Shown: positions 35,140 through 44,402, numbered from the stretch's first letter. The stretch is DNA of 49,103 bases from Aliiglaciecola sp. 3_MG-2023 (GCF_030548205.1 NZ_JAUORV010000024.1:1-49103); one strand, 5' to 3'. Translations and numbers: made by a program. Notes: generated from the letters alone by a model not told the origin.

Positions 35140-35224
35140 TGGGTTTGCGCGTCGTACTTAATGACAGCGTAGTGAACTGTCGAATCTCCCTGGGCCGTAA
35201 GCAGAATATGCTAACGGCTTTTTT
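35140..35224 (+). ncRNA. Candidate small RNA with Rho-independent terminator
   Basis: A + strand terminator ends here: GCCGT-A-AGC (35194-35202), loop, GCT-A-ACGGC (35211-35218), then six T (35219-35224). No + strand gene lies upstream, since both flanking genes run on the - strand. A second hairpin GACAG (35163-35167)/CTGTC (35177-35181) precedes it, with unpaired GAATCTCCCTGG between the two, a pattern of Hfq-type sRNAs. TTGACA at 35086-35091 may be a -35, but no good -10 was found. The 5' end is a guess. Confidence 0.45.
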
Positions 35225-35244
35225 ATGAATTAAGCAAAAATGAA

Positions 35245-36708
35245 TTACGATTGAAGTCGTTTCGAAACGTAGGATAGGCAGAGATTTAAGTGCTCAGCGA
35301 TTAAATCAAAATGTGAAAAATCACCTTCTGTAAAGTAACCCACATTATCAAAAATTTGCCCGCTTATTATTCCCACTACTTTGGAATTAACTTTGACAGG
35401 AGACAAACATAACACACCACGTTCGATAAACTGCTCTGATTCAAAGGTCAAGTAGTCTCGCCATTTTAAGTCTTTAAAGTTTTCGACAAATATACTTTCA
35501 TTTTGATCCACAGCATAACGCATAATGTTCTGTGAGTCGGCCAACGCAAAAGTATAGTGAAAGCGCACAGGCTCGCCATCGCTGTCGACACTCTGTCTGC
35601 ACTCAATTTGTTGTTTGTCTTGACTAAATCCCCAAAAGCTACAGCGGTGAAAATGAAATATTTGCGACATGATTTGCAAAGTATGAGTTAGAAACTCATT
35701 CATACTGCGACTCGTTTTAGTTAAAGTATTTAACGATTTAATGCCAATAATGAGTTGTTCTTCAATGGTCAAATTTGCTAGCTCGACGGGACTTGGTAAA
35801 CCGCCAAAATCTTGGGGCTTAGGTAAAGGTTTGATATAACTTTCCAACTCCGTAGCATTATACGAACCCAGCAATTCAACGGCGAGTTTACGAGTAGACT
35901 CGATTCGCAATTTTAGTTTATGTTCATCCACATTGATTAGTGAACTTACATCTTTGATTAACTGATCAAACTTCGCCTTATTTTTAGGAGGAGAGCCAAT
36001 CGCTTCACTGAGTTGATTCGATAAGCTAATAATATTCATCTCTTTAGTCCGGCTTTGGGGCTGATTCAACGATTTAATCAGTAACTCTCCCAAGTTCCAG
36101 GTCCGTGCCAGCCCTACACTCAATTCGCGAAATTTTATGCCTGCTGTAGATGCGCAGAATTGCTCAAACGCCAATTTAGGCATACCCGATTTTTGAATTA
36201 ATTGACGCGTTAAAGGGTTACCTGTACTCCAAAATGAGGTCTCTCCGATGTTGTACATCATCGCAGCTAAATATACCTCTTCTTGGGTACTTTCATCGTA
36301 GTCTGGCACCATCATTTTCGCCAACAGACCAGCAAAAAAAGCATTGGCCATGAGTTTCATGAGGCGGTCATAGACCGATGGGGAAAGGTGTTTGCTATTC
36401 AATAAACCTTCCAATACCTTAGCGGTTAAACAAATATTTTTGACTGATTGAATGCCCAAAAAAATGGCAGCGCGGGAGACGGTTGTCACACGTTTTACCG
36501 GGGAGCGACTCGAACTGTTCGCTACTTTTAACAGGCTTGATGACAAAGCCTGATCATGTAATATCACTTTACTAAGACTGGGAATTGAAGATCTATCATC
36601 ATTTGAGAATTTATCTAAAATACCAGCAATTGATGTAATTGCTGGTAATTCCTCTTTGGCAAGCAAGGCAACCCACTGATCTGACGTCAGCTTTGACTTT
36701 TCACGCAT
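35245..36708 (-). CDS. HDOD-GAF domain signalling protein
   Basis: A 487-aa cytoplasmic protein. The HDOD domain is at about 15-240 (SLSKVILHDQALSSSLLKVA, VSRAAIFLGIQSVKNICLTA, AAMMYNIGETSFW), lacking the full His-Asp metal motif, as is normal for HDOD. A GAF domain is at about 325-480 (LTHTLQIMSQIFHFHRCSFW, GVLCLSPVKVNSKVVGIISG). Such proteins link signal sensing to regulation of motility or c-di-GMP pathways; partners here are unknown. A TTG at 36720 is in frame, but ATG 36708 has GGAAG at proper spacing. Confidence 0.85.
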   Translation of the reverse strand: MREKSKLTSDQWVALLAKEELPAITSIAGILDKFSNDDRSSIPSLSKVILHDQALSSSLLKVANSSSRSPVKRVTTVSRAAIFLGIQSVKNICLTAKVLEGLLNSKHLSPSVYDRLMKLMANAFFAGLLAKMMVPDYDESTQEEVYLAAMMYNIGETSFWSTGNPLTRQLIQKSGMPKLAFEQFCASTAGIKFRELSVGLARTWNLGELLIKSLNQPQSRTKEMNIISLSNQLSEAIGSPPKNKAKFDQLIKDVSSLINVDEHKLKLRIESTRKLAVELLGSYNATELESYIKPLPKPQDFGGLPSPVELANLTIEEQLIIGIKSLNTLTKTSRSMNEFLTHTLQIMSQIFHFHRCSFWGFSQDKQQIECRQSVDSDGEPVRFHYTFALADSQNIMRYAVDQNESIFVENFKDLKWRDYLTFESEQFIERGVLCLSPVKVNSKVVGIISGQIFDNVGYFTEGDFSHFDLIAEHLNLCLSYVSKRLQS

Positions 36709-36833
36709 ATATACTTCCAACCAGCAAACCGAAGCGGAAACACCTTGTCCAAACGATTGCTAAAACACCTATTAAGTCATCAATTACTTAATTACATTTT
36801 CATTACTGTTTTATTACCTCAAGGAGTATATCA

Positions 36834-36935
36834 GTGAAACTTGAATTGTCTGCACCTTTGTTTTCTGCTGTTTTGACAATGTTATTTATAAACAACAGGT
36901 TGATTAACCATGAATGCGTGGTTGCACATAATTGA
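36834..36935 (+). CDS. Possible 33-aa small protein
   Basis: A GTG-started frame of 33 codons right after a strong AAGGAG (36821-36826), spaced 7 bp. The product would be MKLELSAPLFSAVL followed by TMLFINNRL and a polar end with one Cys: a short amphipathic or weakly hydrophobic peptide. No family recognised. It lies in the 473-bp gap between the HDOD gene and the next small membrane protein, where I see nothing else. The SD is the main support. Confidence 0.3.
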   Translation: MKLELSAPLFSAVLTMLFINNRLINHECVVAHN

Positions 36936-37181
36936 GCAATGGTTAAATACATCTTAAAAATAGGCAAAATTACCACTTTTTAGTCAAAAGCCTTGTACAT
37001 CAAACAACATAAAGCAGCTATCATATTGATATTATTGTATTTTCCATCTGGAATAAATGTTGCTCTATACAAGTGTCGCTTCTATAAAAATCAACTTAGT
37101 GACAATTGTTAGAAAACCCCTAACAAAATAATAATGTAAATACCCACCCATATTGTGGTTGCGGTAAAAAGGAGAATACAG

Positions 37182-37373
37182 ATGTTTACTTTTTTATGTG
37201 GCTTAATCATTTTTTGTTTATGGCTAATTCCCATAGTGGCAATTGCCACATCAAATCGTACTAATGGAGGTGAAAAAGCGGCATGGTTATTAGCTGTGAT
37301 TTTCATTTCTTGGTTTGCCTGGATATTTTATCTATTGCTGGCACCACTAAAATCTCCCCGCTACCAAGCCTAA
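37182..37373 (+). CDS. Small two-helix membrane protein (PLDc_N/superinfection-immunity-like)
   Basis: A 63-aa protein with two hydrophobic helices (about 2-21 and 33-53) joined by SNRTNGGEKAAW, and ending LLLAPLKSPRYQA. The pattern I-V-x-I-x-S-N-x-x-x-GGEKAxW resembles the PLDc_N domain and related small superinfection-immunity-type membrane proteins. The frame opens at 37155, but ATG 37182 has AAAAAGGAG upstream. Inner membrane; function unknown. Confidence 0.7.
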   Translation: MFTFLCGLIIFCLWLIPIVAIATSNRTNGGEKAAWLLAVIFISWFAWIFYLLLAPLKSPRYQA

Positions 37374-37594
37374 TTTACCCTTAGACCTATACCTCTATTT
37401 TTGTAGCAATAAACCACTCGACTAACCTTTTCCCCTTTCTCAAGGTTAGTCGAACCCATTATTAGGCAAATAATCATTTTCCCATTACCAACGGTTAACC
37501 GAAAACCATTTTCCAGCAGATATTCTCCACTGAGTACTGTCCATATCATCTTCGGTTAAAAAGTATCAATCTGACTTAGATCAATAAAAAGCAC
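37374..37594. other. Intergenic region with a long hairpin and a palindrome
   Basis: TCGACTAACCTT (37418-37429) and AAGGTTAGTCGA (37442-37453) form a perfect 12-bp stem with a 12-nt pyrimidine loop, 45 bp after the small membrane protein gene; no T-run follows. CGGTTAACCG at 37492-37501 is a perfect 10-bp palindrome. No gene seen. Confidence 0.6.
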
Positions 37595-37660
37595 ATATTG
37601 TCGACAATATAGAGATTATATGTTGAATTAATCACCCATTAGGTCTATATTGTCGACATT
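37595..37660 (+). promoter_or_regulatory. prp promoter with two GntR operators
   Basis: ATATTGTCGACAATAT (37595-37610) is a perfect 16-bp palindrome; ATATTGTCGACATT (37647-37660) repeats it with the same TGTCGACA core, 52 bp (about five turns) downstream. A promoter TTGAAT (37623-37628), 17-bp spacer, TATATT (37646-37651) puts the second operator over the -10 and start site. The GntR protein encoded next is the likely repressor. A third TTGTCGACAA lies inside its gene at 37801-37810. Confidence 0.75.
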
Positions 37661-37683
37661 AAAGGCAATATGAAGATAATCTT

Positions 37684-38343
37684 TTGGTTAAATTTTTATC
37701 AGAATCACCGGTTACATCTGCGGATAAGACGTTTTTTCAGCTCCGTAAAGATATTGTTGAGGGTAATATTCAACCCGGTAGCAAACTAAGTGAAACTGAG
37801 TTGTCGACAAAATATGCTGTAAGCCGAGCGGTAGTGCGTGAAGCCATTAATCGCCTAGAAACCTGTCACTTAGTAGAGCGCAGAGCAAATGTGGGTGCCA
37901 GAGTTGTAACCCTAACACCTGAAGGCTTAATTCAGTTGTATCAAGTTCGCGAGTCACTGGAAGGAATGGCGGCGCGTTTGGCAGCTACCAATATGACCGA
38001 TGAAGAAGTCAACGAACTTGAAACTTTACTGAGTGAGCATTTTCAAGAAGTTAAAGAAGGTCAGTCATATTACCAAGAGGCGGGCGACGTAGATTTTCAC
38101 TACCGAATTATTGTTGGTAGTAAAAATGAGCATCTGATTTCCATGCTAATTAATGGCATTTATCACTTGGTGCGCATGTATCGAGTGCAATTAGGGATGG
38201 CCGGACCAAGAGTATCTACCGCTTTTGATGAACATAAACACATTGTCCAGGCGATTGCGAATCGCGATGGCGAATTAGCTGAGATGCTAATGCGTCGACA
38301 TATATTGTATTCCAAAAATAATATTGAAAAGAAATTGCAGTAA
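37684..38343 (+). CDS. GntR-family (FCD) regulator of the methylcitrate operon
   Basis: A 219-aa regulator: winged helix at about 13-78 (KLSETELSTKYAVSRAVVRE, 37-56) and FCD domain at 85-212, with metal-ligand-like residues in DVDFHYRIIVGS and the His-rich DEHKHIVQAI. It starts at TTG 37684 with GAAGA upstream; no in-frame ATG is nearby. It is the first gene of the prp cluster, replacing the sigma-54 activator PrpR of enterics. Likely a repressor sensing 2-methylcitrate or a related acid (inference from other GntR-prp clusters). Confidence 0.88.
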   Translation: MVKFLSESPVTSADKTFFQLRKDIVEGNIQPGSKLSETELSTKYAVSRAVVREAINRLETCHLVERRANVGARVVTLTPEGLIQLYQVRESLEGMAARLAATNMTDEEVNELETLLSEHFQEVKEGQSYYQEAGDVDFHYRIIVGSKNEHLISMLINGIYHLVRMYRVQLGMAGPRVSTAFDEHKHIVQAIANRDGELAEMLMRRHILYSKNNIEKKLQ

Positions 38344-38442
38344 CGTAATTAACCTGAAATTGGGAATAATAAGCACTTATGCAACATGCTGTATTGCCAT
38401 TTCAAGTTAACAAACTTCACCGATTGTTAAACAGAGGAAATT

Positions 38443-39321
38443 ATGACTCCAGGCAAAAGATTTAGACAAGCATTGATTGAAAATAAACCGCTACAAATTG
38501 TCGGTACCATCAACGCATATTCGGCCATGATGGCAAAGCAAATTGGCCATAAGGCGATTTACTTATCTGGTGGTGGTGTAGCTAACGCTTCATACGGCTT
38601 ACCCGACCTAGGCATGACCTCCTTAAATGACGTAATTGTTGATGTACAACGTATTACCTCGGCGTGCGACTTGCCATTATTGGTCGATATCGATACTGGT
38701 TGGGGTGGCGCGTTCAACATAGCTAAAACCGTACGAGATATGGAAAAAGCGGGAGCAGCGGCTGTGCATATGGAAGATCAGGTGGCGCAAAAACGTTGCG
38801 GACACAGACCAAATAAAGAAATCGTATCCATTGAAGAAATGGCTGATCGTATCACGGCAGCAGTGGATGCTCGTACTGACCCTGATTTCTTCATTATGGC
38901 GCGTACCGATGCATTTGCTCAAGAAGGTTTAGAAGCGGCAATTGAGCGTGCTAAAGCTTATGTAGCAGCAGGCGCAGATGGCATTTTCGCGGAAGCAATA
39001 CAGACGGAAGAACATTACCGAGCCTTCTCTGAAGCCTTAGATGTACCTATTTTGGCGAATATTACCGAGTTTGGTAAAACTGAATTGTGGAACAAAGAGC
39101 AACTTGCTGAATGGGGCGCTGACATGGTGCTTTACCCATTAAGTGCATTTAGAGCGATGAATAAAGCAGCAGAAACAGTCTACACGGCAATTCTAAAAGA
39201 TGGCGACCAAAAAGCGGTGGTAGACAGCATGCAAACCCGCATGGATCTGTATGACTATCTCGGCTACCACGATTACGAGCAAAAGTTAGATAGTCTTTTC
39301 TCGCAAGGTAAGAATAAATAA
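38443..39321 (+). CDS. prpB: 2-Methylisocitrate lyase
   Basis: A 292-aa TIM-barrel enzyme of the isocitrate lyase/PEP mutase family. The catalytic loop [10 protein letters not shown] (about 126-135) has the Cys base, [11 protein letters not shown] (about 83-93) binds Mg2+, and [12 protein letters not shown] contains the family signature. It cleaves 2-methylisocitrate to pyruvate and succinate, the last step of the methylcitrate cycle. GAGGAAA precedes the ATG. 36 bp separate it from prpC. Length equals E. coli PrpB within a few residues. Confidence 0.95.
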   Translation: MTPGKRFRQALIENKPLQIVGTINAYSAMMAKQIGHKAIYLSGGGVANASYGLPDLGMTSLNDVIVDVQRITSACDLPLLVDIDTGWGGAFNIAKTVRDMEKAGAAAVHMEDQVAQKRCGHRPNKEIVSIEEMADRITAAVDARTDPDFFIMARTDAFAQEGLEAAIERAKAYVAAGADGIFAEAIQTEEHYRAFSEALDVPILANITEFGKTELWNKEQLAEWGADMVLYPLSAFRAMNKAAETVYTAILKDGDQKAVVDSMQTRMDLYDYLGYHDYEQKLDSLFSQGKNK

Positions 39322-39357
39322 CCCTTCATTTTTTAATACATAAAACAGGACTCTATC

Positions 39358-40482
39358 ATGGTTGACAAAAAACTAAGTGGTGCCGGCCTTCGCGGTCAAA
39401 GCGCAGGTGAAACCGCATTGTGCACAGTTGGTAAATCAGGCTCTGGTTTAACCTATCGCGGCTACGATGTATCTGATTTAGCAGACAATGCCACCTTTGA
39501 AGAAGTTGCATATTTGTTATTTAAAGGGGAATTACCCACCGAAGCACAATTGCAAGAATATAACGCGCAATTGTTCGCGAAGCGTGATTTGCCAGACGCC
39601 TTAAAAGAAGTATTAAAACTAATTCCTGCCGATACTCATCCGATGGACGTAATGCGCACAGGTTGTTCTTTCTTAGGTAACTTAGAACCTGAAGAAGATT
39701 TTAGCCAACAACAAGAAAGTGCAGACAGACTACTCGCGGCCTTTCCAGCAATTATGTGTTATTGGTATCGCTATAGTCATGACAATGTTGAAATTGATTG
39801 TACCAGTGATCAAGATTCAATCGCCGGTCACTTCTTAAAGCTGTTAACCGATAAAGACCCGTCTGAACTGCATCGCCGCGTAATGGACGTGTCGTTAATT
39901 TTGTATGCAGAGCATGAATTCAATGCTTCTACTTTTACAGCAAGAGTTTGTGCCTCGACTTTATCTGACATGTTCTCATGTATTACCGGTGCAATTGGTA
40001 CTTTACGTGGTCCATTGCACGGTGGTGCCAATGAAGCGGCTATGGATATGATTCAAAAATTCAGTTCACCAGACGATGCCAAAACTAAAATGGCAGAGAT
40101 GTTGGCAAATAAAGAAAAGATCATGGGTTTCGGACATGCCATTTATCGTGAATCAGATCCTCGTAATGTCATCATCAAAGCTTGGTCAGAAAAACTTGGA
40201 AAAGAGTTTGGCGATTCAAGTTTGTATCACATCTCAGTGGCTTGTGAAGAGTTTATGTGGGACACCAAAAAGCTGTTTTGTAATGCCGACTTCTTCCATG
40301 CTTCGGCTTATCACTTCATGGGGATCCCAACTAAATTGTTTACCCCCATTTTTGTATGCTCTCGCTTAACAGGCTGGGCTGCACACGTGATGGAACAAAG
40401 ATCGAATAACCGCATCATCAGACCTAGTGCGGACTACATCGGCGAAGAACCTCGCAAAGTGACCCCGATTAGTCAACGATAA
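39358..40482 (+). CDS. prpC: 2-Methylcitrate synthase
   Basis: A 374-aa citrate synthase-fold enzyme. Catalytic residues are visible in GPLHGGANEAA (His in the first active-site motif) and MGFGHAIYRESDPRN (second His and Arg); SSLYHISVACEE and NADFFHASAYHFMGIP near the end hold the catalytic Asp and C-terminal residues. It condenses propionyl-CoA with oxaloacetate. The short N-terminus (GLRGQSAGETALC, SGLTYRGYD) is typical of methylcitrate synthases rather than hexameric GltA. Second enzyme gene of the prp operon. Confidence 0.95.
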   Translation: MVDKKLSGAGLRGQSAGETALCTVGKSGSGLTYRGYDVSDLADNATFEEVAYLLFKGELPTEAQLQEYNAQLFAKRDLPDALKEVLKLIPADTHPMDVMRTGCSFLGNLEPEEDFSQQQESADRLLAAFPAIMCYWYRYSHDNVEIDCTSDQDSIAGHFLKLLTDKDPSELHRRVMDVSLILYAEHEFNASTFTARVCASTLSDMFSCITGAIGTLRGPLHGGANEAAMDMIQKFSSPDDAKTKMAEMLANKEKIMGFGHAIYRESDPRNVIIKAWSEKLGKEFGDSSLYHISVACEEFMWDTKKLFCNADFFHASAYHFMGIPTKLFTPIFVCSRLTGWAAHVMEQRSNNRIIRPSADYIGEEPRKVTPISQR

Positions 40483-40508
40483 AGCTTTCCGATTCCAGGC
40501 AATCAATA

Positions 40509-40531
40509 AGTGGGCATCTAATATGCCCACT
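40509..40531 (+). other. Intercistronic hairpin between prpC and acnD
   Basis: AGTGGGCAT (40509-40517), loop CTAAT, ATGCCCACT (40523-40531): a perfect 9-bp stem with no T-run, 29 bp before acnD. It may be an mRNA processing or stability element that sets different levels of upstream and downstream messages, or a leaky terminator. Confidence 0.6.
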
Positions 40532-40560
40532 CTACTCACGCAACAGCAAGGTAGAAAAAT

Positions 40561-43158
40561 ATGAATACGCAATATAGAAAACGCCTTCCTGGTTCTAAAC
40601 TAGATTATTTCGATACCCAAGAAGCGGTAGACGCAATAAAGCCAGGCGCTTACGAGACACTCCCCTACACTTCCCGTGTATTGGCCGAAAATTTAGTTCG
40701 ACGATGTGAGCCTGAAAAACTCAACGCTGCACTCGAACAAATCATCGAACGCAAACAAGATTTAGATTTTCCTTGGTATCCAGCTCGAGTGGTTTGTCAC
40801 GATATTTTAGGGCAAACCGCATTAGTCGATTTAGCCGGACTACGCGATGCCATTGCTTTAAAAGGTGGCGATCCTTCCAAAGTTAACCCTGTGGTTCCGA
40901 CGCAATTGATAGTGGACCATTCTTTAGCCGTAGAGCACGCAGGTTTTGAACCCGATGCGTTCGAACAAAACCGCGCCATTGAAGATCGCAGGAACGAAGA
41001 TCGTTTTCACTTTATCAACTGGACTAAAACAGCCTTTAAAAATATTGATGTGATTCCGCCTGGAAACGGCATCATGCATCAAATTAATTTGGAAAAAATG
41101 TCTCCCGTTGTGCACGCCCGTGACGGCGTTGCTTTCCCCGATACCCTAGTAGGAACAGACAGCCATACTCCCCATGTTGACGCCTTAGGTGTAATTGCTT
41201 TGGGTGTAGGCGGATTAGAAGCCGAAAGTGTCATGTTAGGACGCGCTTCATATATGCGTCTTCCTGATATTATTGGTGTTGAGCTAACCGGTAAACGCCA
41301 GCCAGGCATCACGGCTACCGATATTGTGTTAGCCATTACTGAATTCTTACGTAAAGAACGCGTTGTATCGTCTTATTTAGAGTTCTTCGGCGAAGGCGCA
41401 TCAGACTTAACCCTTGGCGATCGCGCTACTATCTCGAATATGACTCCTGAATTTGGCGCATCAGCTGCCATGTTCTATATCGATGATAAGACCATCGATT
41501 ATCTCAAACTAACAGGCCGCGATGAGGCACAAGTTGAACTTGTGGAAAACTACGCCAAGCAAGCAGGTTTATGGGCTGACACCCTGACAAAAGCGAAATA
41601 CGAGCGAGTATTAACCTTTAACTTGTCATCTGTTGGTCGCAATATCGCGGGACCTTCAAATCCTCACCGCCGGGTTTCTACCAGTGATTTAGCCGCTGAA
41701 GGTATTTCAGGCACGGTTGAACACGACGGTGATCTAATGCCAGATGGTGCGGTCATCATCGCTGCAATTACCAGTTGTACAAATACCAGTAACCCTAGAA
41801 ACGTGATTGCTGCGGGTCTGGTGGCTAGAAATGCAAACAAGCTGGGACTGACTCGTAAACCTTGGGTGAAAACCTCATTAGCACCTGGCTCGAAAGCAGT
41901 GCAATTGTACTTAGAAGACTCTAATTTGCTGCCGGAATTAGAAAAATTAGGTTTCGGCATCGTCGGTTTTGCCTGTACAACTTGTAACGGTATGAGTGGT
42001 GCCTTAGATCCTAAAATTCAAAAAGAAGTTATCGACCGCGATTTATATTCTACAGCGGTACTATCTGGCAACCGCAACTTCGATGGCCGTATTCACCCTT
42101 ACGCTAAACAAGCATTCTTGGCGTCTCCACCACTAGTGGTTGCATACGCAATTGCCGGTACTATTCGATTTGATATTGAAAAAGACGTATTAGGAACCGA
42201 TGCCCAAGGTAATCCAATTACCTTAAAAGACTTATGGCCAACGGATGAAGAAATCGATGCCATAGTGGCTAAAAGCGTCAAACCGGAACAATTTAAGAAA
42301 GTCTATGATCCCATGTTTGATTTGACTGTGGATTATGGTGAAGACATTGATCCACTGTACGAATGGCGTCCTAAGAGTACTTATATCCGTCGTCCTCCTT
42401 ATTGGGAAGGCGCGTTGGCAGCAGAGCGCACCATGAAAGGCATGCGAGCTTTAGCGGTACTTGGCGACAACATAACCACAGACCACCTTTCACCTTCCAA
42501 TGCCATTTTAGCTGACAGTGCCGCTGGCGAATATTTGCTGTCAATGGATGTGCCAGAAGTGGATTTCAACTCCTATGCAACACACAGGGGCGACCATTTA
42601 ACGGCGCAACGAGCAACCTTTGCTAACCCCAAATTGTTAAATGAAATGGTGATCGAAAACGGTGAAGTCAAACAGGGTTCACTGACTCGACTTGAGCCTG
42701 AAGGTCAAACCGTACGCATGTGGGAAGCAATAGAAACCTACATGCAACGCAAACAACCGCTAATTATTATAGCTGGAGCGGATTACGGGCAGGGTTCATC
42801 TCGTGACTGGGCTGCCAAAGGCGTGCGATTAGCCGGTGTTGAAGTGATAGTCGCTGAAGGCTTCGAGCGTATTCACCGTACCAACCTGATCGGTATGGGT
42901 GTGTTGCCCCTAGAGTTTGAAGCAGGCACTACACGGAAAACACTGAATATCGATGGTAGTGAGTTATTCGATGTGAAAGGCGAGCGTCAACCTGGTGCAT
43001 CACTAACCTTAGTAATAACCAGAACGACAGGTGAAACAGTAGAAGTGCCCGTGAATTGTCGTTTAGACACAGCAGAAGAAGTGTCAATTTATGAAGCTGG
43101 TGGTGTGTTGCAACGTTTTGCTCAAGACTTTTTGGAGTCAGAAGGACAAGCTCAATGA
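40561..43158 (+). CDS. acnD: Fe/S-dependent 2-methylcitrate dehydratase AcnD
   Basis: An 865-aa aconitase-family protein with the three 4Fe-4S cysteines in ITSCTNTSNPRN and GFACTTCNGMSG. The first three domains run to about 620 and the swivelling fourth domain follows (GDNITTDHLSPS, YGQGSSRDWAAKG). It dehydrates (2S,3S)-2-methylcitrate to 2-methyl-trans-aconitate; with PrpF it replaces PrpD. AAGGTAGAAAAAT precedes the ATG. It overlaps prpF by ATGA. The adjacent prpF identifies it as AcnD rather than AcnA. Confidence 0.95.
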   Translation: MNTQYRKRLPGSKLDYFDTQEAVDAIKPGAYETLPYTSRVLAENLVRRCEPEKLNAALEQIIERKQDLDFPWYPARVVCHDILGQTALVDLAGLRDAIALKGGDPSKVNPVVPTQLIVDHSLAVEHAGFEPDAFEQNRAIEDRRNEDRFHFINWTKTAFKNIDVIPPGNGIMHQINLEKMSPVVHARDGVAFPDTLVGTDSHTPHVDALGVIALGVGGLEAESVMLGRASYMRLPDIIGVELTGKRQPGITATDIVLAITEFLRKERVVSSYLEFFGEGASDLTLGDRATISNMTPEFGASAAMFYIDDKTIDYLKLTGRDEAQVELVENYAKQAGLWADTLTKAKYERVLTFNLSSVGRNIAGPSNPHRRVSTSDLAAEGISGTVEHDGDLMPDGAVIIAAITSCTNTSNPRNVIAAGLVARNANKLGLTRKPWVKTSLAPGSKAVQLYLEDSNLLPELEKLGFGIVGFACTTCNGMSGALDPKIQKEVIDRDLYSTAVLSGNRNFDGRIHPYAKQAFLASPPLVVAYAIAGTIRFDIEKDVLGTDAQGNPITLKDLWPTDEEIDAIVAKSVKPEQFKKVYDPMFDLTVDYGEDIDPLYEWRPKSTYIRRPPYWEGALAAERTMKGMRALAVLGDNITTDHLSPSNAILADSAAGEYLLSMDVPEVDFNSYATHRGDHLTAQRATFANPKLLNEMVIENGEVKQGSLTRLEPEGQTVRMWEAIETYMQRKQPLIIIAGADYGQGSSRDWAAKGVRLAGVEVIVAEGFERIHRTNLIGMGVLPLEFEAGTTRKTLNIDGSELFDVKGERQPGASLTLVITRTTGETVEVPVNCRLDTAEEVSIYEAGGVLQRFAQDFLESEGQAQ

Positions 43159-44336
43159 GTCGCTTCCCTCAACAAATAAAGGTTCCCGCCACTTACATGC
43201 GCGGCGGGACTAGTAAGGGTGTATTTTTCAACCTTGCAGATCTGCCCCAACCGGCCCAATCAGCCGGTGCATATCGAGATGCTTTGTTGATGCGTACCAT
43301 TGGCAGTCCAGATCCCTACGGTAAACAAACCGATGGCATGGGTGGCGCCACCTCTAGTACCAGTAAAACCGTGATAGTGTCTAAAAGCCAACAAGCAGAC
43401 CACGATGTAGATTATTTGTTTGGCCAAGTTGCCATTGACAAAGCCTTTGTTGATTGGTCTGGAAATTGCGGTAATTTGTCTGCAGCCGTTGGCCCTTTTG
43501 CGATTCACGCAGGGTTAATTCCTGCTGAAAAGCTGGTTGAAAATGGTTTAGTCACCATCAAAATATGGCAGGTTAATATTCAAAAAACCATTATTGCCCA
43601 TGTTCCAATGTGTGACGGCCAAGTGCAAGAGCTCGGCGACTTTGAGTTAGATGGAGTAACATTTCCAGCCGCTGAAATACCGGTTGAGTTTATTGATCCC
43701 GCCGATGGTGAAGGTGATATGTTCCCAACCGGAGAGGTGTCTGAAATATTGGATGTCCCAGGTGTGGGTAAACTGAATGCCACCCTTATCAACGCTGGTA
43801 TTCCAACCATATTTTTGAATGCTCAAGAATTAGGTTATCAAGGTACCGAACTGCAAGACGCCATCAATAGTAATAGCGACGCGTTAATTAAATTCGAAAC
43901 TATTCGTGCCCATGGCGCACTGAAAATGGGCTTAATTGATAACCTGGAACAAGCTGCACAACGACAACATACACCAAAAGTCGCTTTTGTTGCGCCACCA
44001 GCAGATTACTTGGCATCAAGCGGTAAAACCGTCGCTCAATCAGAAATAGATTTGTCGGTTCGCGCACTTTCCATGGGCAAACTACACCATGCAATGATGG
44101 GCACCGCTGCGGTAGCAATAGGTACAGCAGCAGCCATACCCGGTACTCTAGTGAATCTAGCCGCTGGCGGCGGAGAACTTGAGTCGGTATGTTTTGGTCA
44201 TCCTTCAGGTACTCTGCGGGTTGGGGCAAAAGCGGTGCTTCAGGAAGGCAAATGGCAAGTTGAAAAAGCCGTTATGAGTCGCAGTGCCAGGATCTTAATG
44301 GAAGGCTGGATTAGAATACCTGAACCTAAGGTTTAG
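43155..44336 (+). CDS. prpF: 2-Methylaconitate cis-trans isomerase PrpF
   Basis: A 393-aa member of the PrpF/DiaP-epimerase fold. It starts with the substrate-binding segment TYMRGGTSKGVFF (15-27) and has GNCGNLSAAVGPFA (about 100-113) plus MGTAAVAIGTAAAIPGT in the second half. It converts 2-methyl-trans-aconitate into the cis isomer for hydration, allowing AcnD-type clusters to work. It overlaps acnD by 4 bp and is the last operon gene. No prpE was found, so propionyl-CoA must come from another route or locus, such as odd-chain or branched lipid breakdown. Confidence 0.95.
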   Translation: MSRFPQQIKVPATYMRGGTSKGVFFNLADLPQPAQSAGAYRDALLMRTIGSPDPYGKQTDGMGGATSSTSKTVIVSKSQQADHDVDYLFGQVAIDKAFVDWSGNCGNLSAAVGPFAIHAGLIPAEKLVENGLVTIKIWQVNIQKTIIAHVPMCDGQVQELGDFELDGVTFPAAEIPVEFIDPADGEGDMFPTGEVSEILDVPGVGKLNATLINAGIPTIFLNAQELGYQGTELQDAINSNSDALIKFETIRAHGALKMGLIDNLEQAAQRQHTPKVAFVAPPADYLASSGKTVAQSEIDLSVRALSMGKLHHAMMGTAAVAIGTAAAIPGTLVNLAAGGGELESVCFGHPSGTLRVGAKAVLQEGKWQVEKAVMSRSARILMEGWIRIPEPKV

Positions 44337-44375
44337 GCGAAAAAGATGTAAGAGATACAGCTTAAACGATGCATA

Positions 44376-44402
44376 AAAACGGCCACCAGTTGGCCGTTTT
44401 TT
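44376..44402 (+). terminator. Terminator of the prp operon
   Basis: ACGGCCA (44379-44385), loop CCAGT, TGGCCGT (44391-44397), flanked by an A-run on the left and six T (44397-44402) on the right. A strong intrinsic terminator, possibly bidirectional. Confidence 0.92.
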
